This document shows, in pieces, positions 18,019 to 26,932 of a DNA stretch of 64,000 bases. Numbering within the stretch: the stretch's first letter is position 1; each line of letters starts with the position of its first letter. Origin of the DNA: Pedobacter sp. B4-66 (GTDB lineage Bacteria > Bacteroidota > Bacteroidia > Sphingobacteriales > Sphingobacteriaceae); the NCBI RefSeq assembly GCF_018492665.1, contig NZ_JAFVME010000009.1:62001-126000 (forward strand). Direction: 5' to 3'. Made by a program: the position numbers and the translations under genes. A model generated the notes under the pieces. That model saw only the letters and a list, made by a program, of their open reading frames with translations, ran no database searches and had not been told where the DNA came from.

Positions 18019-18894
18019 TTACCAGAGTATCTTACTCAGTTCCTCTATAAACAGATTGGCGGCTTTCTTTTGATAAATGCCTTTTTGGCGTAAAATAAAT
18101 GCCCTTTTGTAGCGTTCCTTTCCTGCAATTGGAATGGCTATAAGGCTATCCCAACTAATAATCGCCTTCTCATTTAAGATGGTAACCCACGATGTATTCT
18201 CTACCAAAGTCAGCAAAGAGTTTACCTCATTCATTTCAATTTTAATCTTCGGAGTGATCTTACGTTTACCGAACAACTCGTTCACATAGTCTCTTGAACT
18301 AAAGCCTTTGCCGGGCAAAATAAGCTCCAAAGCACCAAGCTCTGCTACCGATATTTTTTTTAAAGATGCCAATTGATGCTTACGCGAAACCACCATCACA
18401 ATTTTAGAAGAAAACAAAGGTTGCATCTCCAAACCCTGATTATCAGATTCCTCATGAAAGGAAAGAATAATATCAAGCTCTGCGGCCTTTAATTTAATCT
18501 CTAGCGACTCAGGTGTACCGTATTCCAGAAATATTTTAATCCCCGGGTACTTTGACGAAAACGGAGCCAATGCAGGCAATACCATAGAACTAAAAGCGTA
18601 AGTAACACCAATCTTAAGCTCGCCAATTGCCAGATTATTCAACTCAGATATCGCTGCCTTTGATTTTTGCACATCCAGCAATATTTGTCTGGCATGAATC
18701 AGAAAAATGCCTCCAGCCTCCGTAAGTCGAACATGTTTGCCTACCCTGTCAAACAACAACATCCCCAGTTCCTTCTCCAATTGCTTTATCTGTTGAGATA
18801 AGGTCGATTGGGTTACAAACGATTCAGCCGCAGCTTCAGTAAAATGAAGATGTTCAGCTGCTTTTACAAAATAACTGAGTTGTCTTAGCTCCAT
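18019..18894 (-). CDS. LysR-family transcriptional regulator
   Basis: About 291 aa from the typical LysR start MELRQLSYFV (18894); an ATG two codons earlier (18900) is possible. The N-terminal winged helix (1-60) contains HFTEAAAESFVTQSTLSQQIKQLE; the rest is a two-lobe effector domain with GELKIGVTYAFSS near the hinge. The gene is divergent from the MFS exporter, the usual LysR arrangement, and repeats of TTAAAAC/ATCAAT lie between them, so it most likely controls the exporter and itself. Its stop is only 96 bases before the secreted-enzyme operon, which it could also affect. The effector is unknown. Confidence 0.92.
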   Translation of the reverse strand: MELRQLSYFVKAAEHLHFTEAAAESFVTQSTLSQQIKQLEKELGMLLFDRVGKHVRLTEAGGIFLIHARQILLDVQKSKAAISELNNLAIGELKIGVTYAFSSMVLPALAPFSSKYPGIKIFLEYGTPESLEIKLKAAELDIILSFHEESDNQGLEMQPLFSSKIVMVVSRKHQLASLKKISVAELGALELILPGKGFSSRDYVNELFGKRKITPKIKIEMNEVNSLLTLVENTSWVTILNEKAIISWDSLIAIPIAGKERYKRAFILRQKGIYQKKAANLFIEELSKILW

Positions 18895-18895
18895 A

Positions 18896-18936
18896 ATCAA
18901 TCGTTAAAACTAATCAATATCATTAAAACAATCAAT
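18896..18936. promoter_or_regulatory. ATCAAT repeats in the LysR-MFS divergent region
   Basis: ATCAAT occurs at 18896, 18913 and 18931, each later copy preceded by TTAAAAC or TAAAACA, giving two near-copies of TTAAAAC(T)AATCAAT about 18 bases apart. They fill the gap between the divergent start codons. A binding array for the adjacent LysR protein is the simplest reading; the first copy overlaps the LysR start. Confidence 0.35.
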
Positions 18937-18993
18937 TTTACAACTCAATAAGTTATTCCGAAATTTGCAATGTCTTCAAAGACATCTATTACC

Positions 18994-20232
18994 ATGAATA
19001 TATTTAGATCTTTAAAATACCGCAATTTCAAACTTTTCTTTTATGGACAAAGCATCTCGTTAATAGGAACATGGATGCAAAAAACTGCGGTAAGCTGGTT
19101 GGTTTACAGACTAACAGGCTCTGCACTTTTACTCGGCTTAGTAGCCTTTGCCAGTCTAATCCCCTCACTAATTTTATCACCATACGCAGGAAGTTTAATT
19201 GACAGACATAACCGTTATAAAATCCTTGTCATTACCCAGGTCATTTCCATGATGCAGGCAGGCGCCCTTGCAGCAATTATCTTTTTCAAGTTTTACAACA
19301 TCCCAGCTATCATCTTTCTAAGTCTGGTACAGGGGATTATCAATGCGTTTGATGTAACCTGTCGACAATCGCTAATGGTAGAAATGGTTGACCAAAAAGA
19401 AGACCTGCCCAATGCAATTGCGCTAAACTCAACTATGGCAAACCTTGCGCGTATTGTTGGGCCTGCAATTGCAGGAGTAATCTTAAGCACCTTTGGCGAA
19501 GACTTCTGTTTCATCGGGAACTTCTTAAGCTACATACCAGTCCTTGTCTGTTTGTTCTTAATGAAACTAAACCTAGGTGTTGTCGAAAGATCAGAAAAAA
19601 GTATTTGGCTAGAACTGGAAGAAGGATTTAAGTATGTATCGGGCGACAGAGAACTGAGCAGTATGATCTTAATGATAGGAATTAGTAGTCTCTTTGTAAT
19701 CCCTTTTAATACCTTAATGCCCATTTTCGCTAAAGACCTCTTTCATGGAGATGCAGGAACCTTTAGCTGGTTTGAAAGTGCTGCCGGCCTCGGTTCGGTT
19801 ATCAGCGCTATGTATTTAGCCAACTTAAGATCAGCAAAACCACTAAAAAGTATTATAATAATCGCCAGTACCATATTCGGAGTTAGCTTAATTTTATTGG
19901 CTTATTCAGGCATTTTATCATTGGCTCTTGTATTCATGGCCTTTGGTGGCGTAGGTATGATGGCACAAACATCTGCCATTAACACCTACATCCAAACTCA
20001 TACCATTCCCGAAATGAGGGCCAGAGCTATCAGTTACTACATTATGGCTTATCAAGGCATGATCCCTATTGGTAGCTTACTTATCGGGTGGACAGCACAA
20101 GCTTTCGGCCCAAGACTAGCCGTTTGTTTGGCTGGAGTAATTGGACTCTGCGCTACCGCAATATTTGTTGTTTACCAATCTAAACGTTCTGGTCGCCAAC
20201 TTTCCTTTCAAACACTAATACATTTAAGGTAA
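18994..20232 (+). CDS. MFS transporter, EntS-like exporter group
   Basis: About 412 aa from MNIFRSLKYRNFKLFFYGQ (18994); an upstream in-frame ATG at 18970 adds eight residues. Twelve hydrophobic helices are visible. The start resembles the MFS_3 group that includes the enterobactin exporter EntS (RNFKLFFYGQSISLIGTWMQ, and an A-motif-like GSLIDRHNRYKIL). These carriers usually export siderophores, drugs or small metabolites by proton antiport. The divergent LysR gene suggests induction by the exported compound or its precursor; the true substrate is not evident. Confidence 0.85.
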   Translation: MNIFRSLKYRNFKLFFYGQSISLIGTWMQKTAVSWLVYRLTGSALLLGLVAFASLIPSLILSPYAGSLIDRHNRYKILVITQVISMMQAGALAAIIFFKFYNIPAIIFLSLVQGIINAFDVTCRQSLMVEMVDQKEDLPNAIALNSTMANLARIVGPAIAGVILSTFGEDFCFIGNFLSYIPVLVCLFLMKLNLGVVERSEKSIWLELEEGFKYVSGDRELSSMILMIGISSLFVIPFNTLMPIFAKDLFHGDAGTFSWFESAAGLGSVISAMYLANLRSAKPLKSIIIIASTIFGVSLILLAYSGILSLALVFMAFGGVGMMAQTSAINTYIQTHTIPEMRARAISYYIMAYQGMIPIGSLLIGWTAQAFGPRLAVCLAGVIGLCATAIFVVYQSKRSGRQLSFQTLIHLR

Positions 20233-20372
20233 TCCAAACTACAAACCCAATAAAGGTGTATAAGAGATTTCACACAATATCATCTTATTGTCATACATAA
20301 AAAAAACAAGGGGGTCGATTAAACTATTTCTCCATTTCTTCGTTTATATATACGAGAGCGTTAATTTAGATG

Positions 20373-20412
20373 GCGGGGTTAAGTCTTAGGACTTAACTCC
20401 GCTTTTCTTTTT
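20373..20412 (+). terminator. Strong rho-independent terminator
   Basis: GCGGGGTTAAGTC (20373-20385) pairs with GACTTAACTCCGC (20389-20401) with one G-U pair and a very short loop. TTTTCTTTTT follows directly on the plus strand. It lies 140 bases after the MFS stop. No gene is seen between 20233 and 20372, so this could be the exporter's long 3' UTR or the end of a small RNA. Confidence 0.85.
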
Positions 20413-20467
20413 AGTGCTTGTGTATAACCTTCTAATAGAAAAAACATCTTCAAAGAGCAGCCTGTTC

Positions 20468-21415
20468 TTACTGAATACGACTAAGTTCATTACGAACTAC
20501 CTGGGCTTTATTCTTTTTGAGAAGCAACCCATCATTTAGCAATTGATTAAAGAATATCGAAAATTTCCTTGAGCCCCTACTATTTAAGTGAGCGGGATCT
20601 CTAAATTCATCTGTCTTAGCAGGGTAATCATTAAAATCAAGGTATTCAAGATCTTTATTTCTCTCACCTAGATAGCCAATTAATGTTTCAGGGCTAAATT
20701 GTTTCCCATTGGTAAAATGGAGTGGACTTCTTATCAAATACACCTTAATATTATTATTTCTAAATAAATCCAAAAGCCGCAGCAATTGCCCTTTCTGAAA
20801 TGAAGAAATATTTTTGAGATCATATTTCTGATTTACTGAAATCTTGTTCATTGTACTATTCATAACACTGCTCTCATCAAAAAAGTAACCGCCATAGAAA
20901 CTTCTAAGAGCAGCACTATCCAGAAGCATTACATTTTTTAGTTGCCTAAAAAAGATCTGACCAGAATATACCGCCAATAAATCGCCCGGATTTTTCTCCA
21001 GCAAAACTTTATAATTGTAAGAGTGCATTGCATAAGAATATTTGATATTATTGTTCTGCATCATGCCTTTCCCCCAAGTCCAGTCATCTCTTTTATGCCC
21101 TATATCCTCCATATTATACTCTAAAAATACACCATCAATATGTTTGTTAGCCTTTATCAACTGTTCTGCTTTTAAATAAGTATAAAAATAGCTTTCAGCA
21201 ATGCTCGAAAAATTATAAACATTATTAATCAAACTGTCGTTAAATGCCAAAGCCGGCCTCGAGTTGCCAATGATGATATAAGTTTTATGTACCGGAAGAG
21301 AATGAATTACTCCATTTTTCTTCTGAATAAGAAAGGCAGTTATATAGGTTGATGCCGTTATCAGTATAACAGTTACCAGAACAAAAACAGCGGATTGAGA
21401 TAGAAACTTTTTCAT
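20468..21415 (-). CDS. SGNH-hydrolase-like partner of an MBOAT acyltransferase
   Basis: A 315-aa protein with one N-terminal membrane anchor (about 8-30) and an exported domain. An IIIGNSRPALAFND segment (about 47-60) resembles the SGNH GDS block, and DPAHLNSRGSRKFS (about 274-287) resembles the C-terminal Asp-x-x-His block; together they would give a Ser-His-Asp site. It is 2 bases downstream of the MBOAT gene. This is the layout of AlgI/AlgJ or DltB/DltD pairs, in which the MBOAT protein moves an acyl group across the membrane and the SGNH-like partner attaches it to a surface polymer. The acceptor here is unknown. Confidence 0.7.
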   Translation of the reverse strand: MKKFLSQSAVFVLVTVILITASTYITAFLIQKKNGVIHSLPVHKTYIIIGNSRPALAFNDSLINNVYNFSSIAESYFYTYLKAEQLIKANKHIDGVFLEYNMEDIGHKRDDWTWGKGMMQNNNIKYSYAMHSYNYKVLLEKNPGDLLAVYSGQIFFRQLKNVMLLDSAALRSFYGGYFFDESSVMNSTMNKISVNQKYDLKNISSFQKGQLLRLLDLFRNNNIKVYLIRSPLHFTNGKQFSPETLIGYLGERNKDLEYLDFNDYPAKTDEFRDPAHLNSRGSRKFSIFFNQLLNDGLLLKKNKAQVVRNELSRIQ

Positions 21416-21417
21416 TG

Positions 21418-22854
21418 CTAAAACTGAAAGTAAATAAACTCATGTTGATTGCCACTAAAAAACAAGATCATCCAAACATTAGCAAAGTAGAAAGACCACC
21501 GAACAGGTCTGGCCCATTTAAATCCAAAATTCTGCAATGCATACTGATCTTCCCGGCCAATCCATTCTATTACCACAAATACTGTAATTAAAAATAATGT
21601 TATCAGCGGCAATATTGACGGCACAGTAAACAAGGACTCAGAAAATATTCCCGACACATAGTTCAATGCAGCCCCAACACTTTTTGATCTAAAGAATATC
21701 CATGCAATAACCGTAAGTCCAAAAGTCATACAAATTAAACCGAACTCCCTAATCGTTGGCAGTAACCTTCCTTTAGCAACTATTCCGAGGTTGTTTCTAT
21801 TGGTTTTTATTAAAACCGAAGGCAATATATATAAGGCATTCAGCAATCCCCAGATGATAAATGTCCAGTTTGCACCGTGCCAAAAACCACTTACTATAAA
21901 TATGATGAATACATTCCTTACCTTTTTCCATGTACTTCCTTTACTCCCACCCAATGGGATGTAAAGATAATCTTTAAACCAGGAGGAGAGTGAAATATGC
22001 CACCTACGCCAAAATTCGGCAATGTCTCTTGAGAAATAAGGGAATGCAAAATTCCTAAGCAGCTCTATTCCAAAGAGACGCGCTGTTCCTAAAGCGATAT
22101 CAGAATATCCAGAGAAATCGCCATAAATTTGAAATGCAAAGAGAACTGCACCCAATGCAAGTGTACTTCCTGATTGTTCGCCCGGATTGTTAAAAATCTG
22201 ATTAACTACTTCGGCACAGCTATCTGCGATTACTATCTTTTTAAATAAACCCCATAAAATCTGTCTTAAGCCATCAATAGCCTTTGTGTAATTAAACGCT
22301 CTCTTTTTAATAATCTGCGGTAAAAGATGCCTAGCCCTTTCTATTGGCCCTGCAACCAGTAAAGGGAAGAAGCTCACAAAAACAGAATAATTGATAAAAT
22401 CACGTTCAGGTTTAATTCTATCCTTATAAATATCTATCACATAGGATAAACCATGAAAAGTATAGAAAGAAATACCGACAGGCAGAATTATTTTTAAAGT
22501 CCACATATCCATCTTCAGCCCCATACCTCCCATCATCTCTGCAAAAGATGCCGCAAAAAAGTTAAAGTATTTAAACGCACTCAGAAAGCCAAGATTAACA
22601 CCTATACTTAGCCACAGCCAGAACTTTTTTGCTCCTTTCGTCTTAGCCGCTTCAATTTTAATTCCACTAAAGTAATCTAATAGTGTAGAGAATATCAGGA
22701 GAAACAAGAACCTATAATCCCAACAAGCATAGAAAAAATAGCTCGATACCAGTAGTAATATATTCTGAAATCTTAAATTACCTCTAGCTACAAGCCAATA
22801 TAAAATAAAAACAACAGGCAAAAATACTGCAAAGGCAAAAGAGTTAAATAGCAT
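21418..22854 (-). CDS. MBOAT-family O-acyltransferase (AlgI-like)
   Basis: A 478-aa multi-span membrane protein. Diagnostic segments are PVGISFYTFHGLSYVID, FSGYSDIALGTARLFGIEL, EFWRRWHISLSSWFKDYLY and FWHGANWTF, the last carrying the membrane-buried catalytic His (around residue 325). These define the PatA/AlgI/DltB branch of MBOAT proteins, which transfer acetyl or other acyl groups to exported polysaccharides. It is the first gene of a two-gene operon with the SGNH-like protein. No polymer biosynthesis genes are in the window, so the substrate may be made elsewhere or be peptidoglycan or another surface glycan. Confidence 0.92.
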   Translation of the reverse strand: MLFNSFAFAVFLPVVFILYWLVARGNLRFQNILLLVSSYFFYACWDYRFLFLLIFSTLLDYFSGIKIEAAKTKGAKKFWLWLSIGVNLGFLSAFKYFNFFAASFAEMMGGMGLKMDMWTLKIILPVGISFYTFHGLSYVIDIYKDRIKPERDFINYSVFVSFFPLLVAGPIERARHLLPQIIKKRAFNYTKAIDGLRQILWGLFKKIVIADSCAEVVNQIFNNPGEQSGSTLALGAVLFAFQIYGDFSGYSDIALGTARLFGIELLRNFAFPYFSRDIAEFWRRWHISLSSWFKDYLYIPLGGSKGSTWKKVRNVFIIFIVSGFWHGANWTFIIWGLLNALYILPSVLIKTNRNNLGIVAKGRLLPTIREFGLICMTFGLTVIAWIFFRSKSVGAALNYVSGIFSESLFTVPSILPLITLFLITVFVVIEWIGREDQYALQNFGFKWARPVRWSFYFANVWMILFFSGNQHEFIYFQF

Positions 22855-22997
22855 AGTGCATATATAGATTATACACTAAGTTAATTATACCCACAAACTC
22901 AACTGATACACATTATCCAAAAAAAATACCCAATTTAAAGGCTTGTTTTGTATCAAATATCAGGAAATGTGTGCAATGTGTGTAAAATTGTAATGTT

Positions 22998-24434
22998 TTA
23001 AATCTGTTTTTCTTTCTTCCTCTTAACCAATAAGTAGCAAACATACAGCAGTATTATCCAACCAGGAATCAACTCTACTGACATCTTCATTCCCGTTATC
23101 CACATGATCACCAAAATACCTATCAGAAACACGAGACAGATGTAATTAGATAATGGATAAATAAAAGAAGGAAACTTGGTTTTAACCCGATCTGCGTCTT
23201 TACTTCTTCTAAATTTCAAATGCGTGATACTAATCATCAGCCAATTGATAATGAGTGATGATACTACTAACGACATCAAAATTTCCAAAGCCTTTTCGGG
23301 CATTAGCTTGTTAACTATGATACATATTGCAGCAAATAAGCTAGATATTAAAATTGCATTTATAGGTACAGAGTTTTTATTCAGCTTCGATAAAAAAGAA
23401 GGCGCATTTCCTTGTTCGGCCAATCCAAACAACATCCTGCTATTGCTGTAAACACAACTATTATAAACAGACAAAGCAGCTGTTAAAACAATCACATTAA
23501 GCATATTAGCAATGATGCTTGTAAAATAAATAGTCTTTCCCAGCAACATAAACTGAAAACCTTTTAAACTCTCAAACACCATTACAAAAGGACTGCTATC
23601 AGTAGTAATGTTTTTCCATGGCGATAATGAGAACAGGATCACAAGTGCTCCTACATAGAAAATCAGGATACGGTAAATCACCTGATTGGTTGCTTTTGGA
23701 ATCGTCTTTTCAGGTTGCTCTGCTTCTGCTGCGGTTATCCCAATTAACTCTAATCCACCAAACGAAAACATAATTAATGCAATAGCGGCAAATAGTCCCT
23801 GAAATCCACCTTTACCATCTTCACTAAACAAACCTTTTGCAAAAAAGCCGCCATCATTCCATAGATTTTGTACGCTCGCCTGCTCACCTCCGCTTCCGCT
23901 AACCAATAAATAAACACCAAAAATGATCATGGCTATAATGGCTACCACCTTTATTATGGAAAACCAAAACTCTACCTCTCCATATACTTTAACAGAAGTT
24001 AGGTTTAAAGCATTAATAACTATAAAAAAGAATAAGCTCGATGACCATAGCGGTATTTCAGGCCACCAAAAGTGCACATAAATACCAATGGCAGTTAACT
24101 CCGACATACTTACCAGGATATACAACACCCAGTAATTCCAGCCTGAGGCAAAACCTGCAAAAGAGCCCCAGTATTTATAAGCGAAGTGGCTAAAGCTACC
24201 TGAAACAGGTTCTTCTACCACCATTTCACCCAACTGTCGCATAATAAAAAAGGCAATAATACCGGCCACTGCATAGCCTAAAATTACAGAGGGTCCGGCC
24301 AATACTGCAGCTGGTCCAATGCCTAAAAACAATCCTGTTCCGATGGCTCCGCCAAGGGCGATTAACTGAATATGTCTGTTTTGCAAACCTCTTTTGAGCT
24401 TCTGCTCTTCAGGTTTTTCGCTAACTTGTTTCAA
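22998..24434 (-). CDS. Amino-acid permease (AAT/APC family)
   Basis: A 478-aa protein with twelve predicted membrane helices. The N-terminal RGLQNRHIQLIALGGAIGTG signature and GSFSHFAYKYWGSFAGFASG are typical of the AAT group (proline, GABA, aromatic and D-serine/glycine permeases). It should import an amino acid with protons. The specific amino acid cannot be read from sequence. The gene stands alone on the minus strand. A perfect 17-base palindrome lies 27-43 bases before its ATG and probably controls it. Confidence 0.9.
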   Translation of the reverse strand: MKQVSEKPEEQKLKRGLQNRHIQLIALGGAIGTGLFLGIGPAAVLAGPSVILGYAVAGIIAFFIMRQLGEMVVEEPVSGSFSHFAYKYWGSFAGFASGWNYWVLYILVSMSELTAIGIYVHFWWPEIPLWSSSLFFFIVINALNLTSVKVYGEVEFWFSIIKVVAIIAMIIFGVYLLVSGSGGEQASVQNLWNDGGFFAKGLFSEDGKGGFQGLFAAIALIMFSFGGLELIGITAAEAEQPEKTIPKATNQVIYRILIFYVGALVILFSLSPWKNITTDSSPFVMVFESLKGFQFMLLGKTIYFTSIIANMLNVIVLTAALSVYNSCVYSNSRMLFGLAEQGNAPSFLSKLNKNSVPINAILISSLFAAICIIVNKLMPEKALEILMSLVVSSLIINWLMISITHLKFRRSKDADRVKTKFPSFIYPLSNYICLVFLIGILVIMWITGMKMSVELIPGWIILLYVCYLLVKRKKEKQI

Positions 24435-24460
24435 TATTTATAGTATTAATTCAATTACAA

Positions 24461-24477
24461 TTTGAGTGACACTCAAA
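24461..24477. promoter_or_regulatory. Perfect palindrome upstream of the permease gene
   Basis: TTTGAGTG, central A, CACTCAAA: 8-base arms with no mismatch, 27-43 bases upstream of the permease start codon. It has the size and position of an operator for a dimeric repressor. The rest of 24435-24626 shows no gene. Confidence 0.5.
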
Positions 24478-24626
24478 ATCTCAACAAAAGTGGGAACTTA
24501 TATTGATTTGTACGATTAAAAAAGTAAATAGTTCAAGCCGACGCATTCAATTACTATACTAATCCAATTATCATCTACTAGGGAGATATGGATCCTGTCA
24601 TCAATAAACACAATTAAGAAGCCATA

Positions 24627-26840
24627 TCATAGCGAAAATGCGACGTAAGCATCACTTGATTTACCACCCCATTTAGATCCACCACAAGCAATAACAACGT
24701 ATTGCTTTCCATCAACTGAATATACAGCCGGTGTTGCTACACCCGGAGCAGGCAAATCAGTTTCGAAAAGTATTTTGCCTGTTTTTTTATCTATAGCCCT
24801 GAATTTACCATCGGCTGTTGCACCAATAAATATCAATCCGCCAGCAGTAACTACAGGCCCGCCATAATTCTCGCGACCCGTGGTTGGGACCCCTTTCTTT
24901 TTCAGCTCCTCAAATTCACCAAAAGGAACCTTCCACTCATACTTTCCGGTATTCAGGTTAACGGCATTTAAAGTACCCCAAGGCGGACTTATTGCCGGAT
25001 AACCTTCCTTGGTAAGGAACTTATTGTAACCTGTAGAACCATATGAAGGCTTAGGTGCTTTTGTAGTTTTGGTTTCTGATGGCCCTGTATATGGTTTTGC
25101 CTGTTCAGATTTAAGATCAAGAATAAAGGATGCAATTGCGTTTTTTTCTGCTTTGCTGAGGTGATTAAATCCAGGCATCATTCGTCTTCCGGTGGATAGT
25201 AACTCCGTAAACTGAGTAAGGTTATATTTCTTGTCTACACCAACTATTGATGGATAATCTCCTGCGCCTAAACGTTCTGGGCCATGGCAAACCATGCAAT
25301 GCTTATTATACAACCCTGCCCCAGCTTCTAAATTTGTTTGTGCAGTAGTTTTTGCAGGTTCATTTTCTACAAGGTTTAATACCCAGGCCATTTCGTTGGC
25401 ATTTACATACAGGATATTGGATTCAGGATCAAAGGCCGGTCCTCCCCATTCTCCTCCGCCATCGTACCCTGGAAAAATGATGGTTCCTTCCTTAGTTGGT
25501 GGGGTATATATTCCTTGCGAGCGATAGGTTTTAAAACGCTTTTTAATCTCTTGTTGCGATGAATCGCTCACCAAAGTATTCAGGTCGTTTTCTGTTAATA
25601 TTTGTCTTGCAAAGGGTTTAGGCAACACCGGAAATGGTTGCGTTGGCCAAAGTTTCTCGCCAATAATTGGTGTACTGGTAGCCACTTTCCTTTCTACAAT
25701 AGGGAAAAGCGGTTTACCTGTGGCACGTTCGAAAACAAAAATGAGTCCTGTTTTAGTGGTTTGCGCTACAGCATCAATCTTTTTCCCCTGACGGGTTATA
25801 GTTGTAAGAATTGGCGGACTAGAAATATCCATATCCCATACATCGTGGTGTACAGTTTGAAAATGCCACTTTAATTTTCCTGTAGCCGCATCTATAGCCA
25901 ATACGCAATTGGCATAAAGTCCTTTCCCTAAACGGTCGCCCCCATAAAAATCATTGCTTGGGTTACCTGTTCCGGCAAACAAAAGGCCTCTTTTTTCATC
26001 AAGACTAAATCCCGACCAGCTATTGGTTGACCCCATTCTTTTGTAGGCAGTTTTATCTTCCCAGGTTTCGTAGCCAGGTTCTCCGGGCATTGGAATGGTA
26101 TGAAACACCCATTTTTGCTTTCCAGTTTTTACATCAAATGCACGGATGTACCCTGGGGTTTCCTCGCCCACATAACCGCTTAAAAAGAACAGGTTTTTAT
26201 AAATCATTACCGGAGAGGTTGGCGCAATAAAAACCTTGCTCTCTTCACGGCCTAAGCCTTTTCTTAAGTCTACCCCTCCGTCCTTACCAAAACTAGAGAT
26301 TAATTTTCCGGTATTGGCATTTATGGCAAAGGCAATAGGCCCTACGGTATAAATGATGCGCTTATCTGATCCTTCCTGCCAATAAGCCACACCCCTGTTC
26401 ATGTTAACACTGTTGCGGTGCCAGGTTTTATTTACAGTAGAATCAGCCGGATCGAAATGCCATTTTTCTTTACCCGTTGCAGCCTCAACCGCAAACAGCT
26501 TTAGCTTTGGCGATACGCCGTACATTACCTTATCAACTATGATGGGATTGCACTGAATTGAACCGAATTTTGTGTTGTCGTTATTTTCCGAATGGTATAC
26601 CCAAGCCACCTTTAACTGGCTTACATTACCGGTATTGATCTGTTTAAGCTTTGAGTACTTAATATTTTCGCGGCTACCTCCGGTAACTTTCCAATCTTTG
26701 TATTTACCTATTGTATCGGCATATTTAGTTACAAAAGACTTTACAGAAGTGCTTACTGATCCAATTTCATCGCTTTTATAGGCCAATAATACTCCTGAAA
26801 TGGCCAGCATACCTAATATATGCTTTTTACTAATTGTCAT
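24627..26840 (-). CDS. PQQ-dependent dehydrogenase with inserted cytochrome c domain
   Basis: A 737-aa exported quinoprotein. After a signal sequence come repeated tryptophan-docking blades of an eight-bladed propeller (AATGKEKWHFDP, DAATGKLKWHFQ, NTGKYEWKVP), the fold that holds pyrroloquinoline quinone in membrane glucose and alcohol dehydrogenases. Between blades, residues about 500-600 carry a c-type cytochrome: C515-x-x-C518-H519 (CMVCHGPERLG) with M in RRMMPGF as likely axial ligand. The propeller resumes with PPWGTLNAVNL. Such proteins oxidise sugars or alcohols in the periplasm and pass electrons through the internal heme. PQQ synthesis genes are not present here. The substrate is open. 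An inverted repeat (26848-26857 / 26875-26884) lies in its leader. Confidence 0.88.
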   Translation of the reverse strand: MTISKKHILGMLAISGVLLAYKSDEIGSVSTSVKSFVTKYADTIGKYKDWKVTGGSRENIKYSKLKQINTGNVSQLKVAWVYHSENNDNTKFGSIQCNPIIVDKVMYGVSPKLKLFAVEAATGKEKWHFDPADSTVNKTWHRNSVNMNRGVAYWQEGSDKRIIYTVGPIAFAINANTGKLISSFGKDGGVDLRKGLGREESKVFIAPTSPVMIYKNLFFLSGYVGEETPGYIRAFDVKTGKQKWVFHTIPMPGEPGYETWEDKTAYKRMGSTNSWSGFSLDEKRGLLFAGTGNPSNDFYGGDRLGKGLYANCVLAIDAATGKLKWHFQTVHHDVWDMDISSPPILTTITRQGKKIDAVAQTTKTGLIFVFERATGKPLFPIVERKVATSTPIIGEKLWPTQPFPVLPKPFARQILTENDLNTLVSDSSQQEIKKRFKTYRSQGIYTPPTKEGTIIFPGYDGGGEWGGPAFDPESNILYVNANEMAWVLNLVENEPAKTTAQTNLEAGAGLYNKHCMVCHGPERLGAGDYPSIVGVDKKYNLTQFTELLSTGRRMMPGFNHLSKAEKNAIASFILDLKSEQAKPYTGPSETKTTKAPKPSYGSTGYNKFLTKEGYPAISPPWGTLNAVNLNTGKYEWKVPFGEFEELKKKGVPTTGRENYGGPVVTAGGLIFIGATADGKFRAIDKKTGKILFETDLPAPGVATPAVYSVDGKQYVVIACGGSKWGGKSSDAYVAFSL

Positions 26841-26932
26841 ACTGAAAATATTTTCTGTTAATTTATTAAATTATCAGAAAATATGATCAAATGATTTCCG
26901 GATTCGGGTAATATTCTTATTTCATAAAAAAA

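Noticed and set aside
26848..26884. ATATTTTCTG/CAGAAAATAT inverted repeat in the PQQ dehydrogenase leader as an operator
   Set aside because: AT-rich arms with a 17-base spacer; could be a weak terminator or chance, so it is only mentioned in the gene entry.
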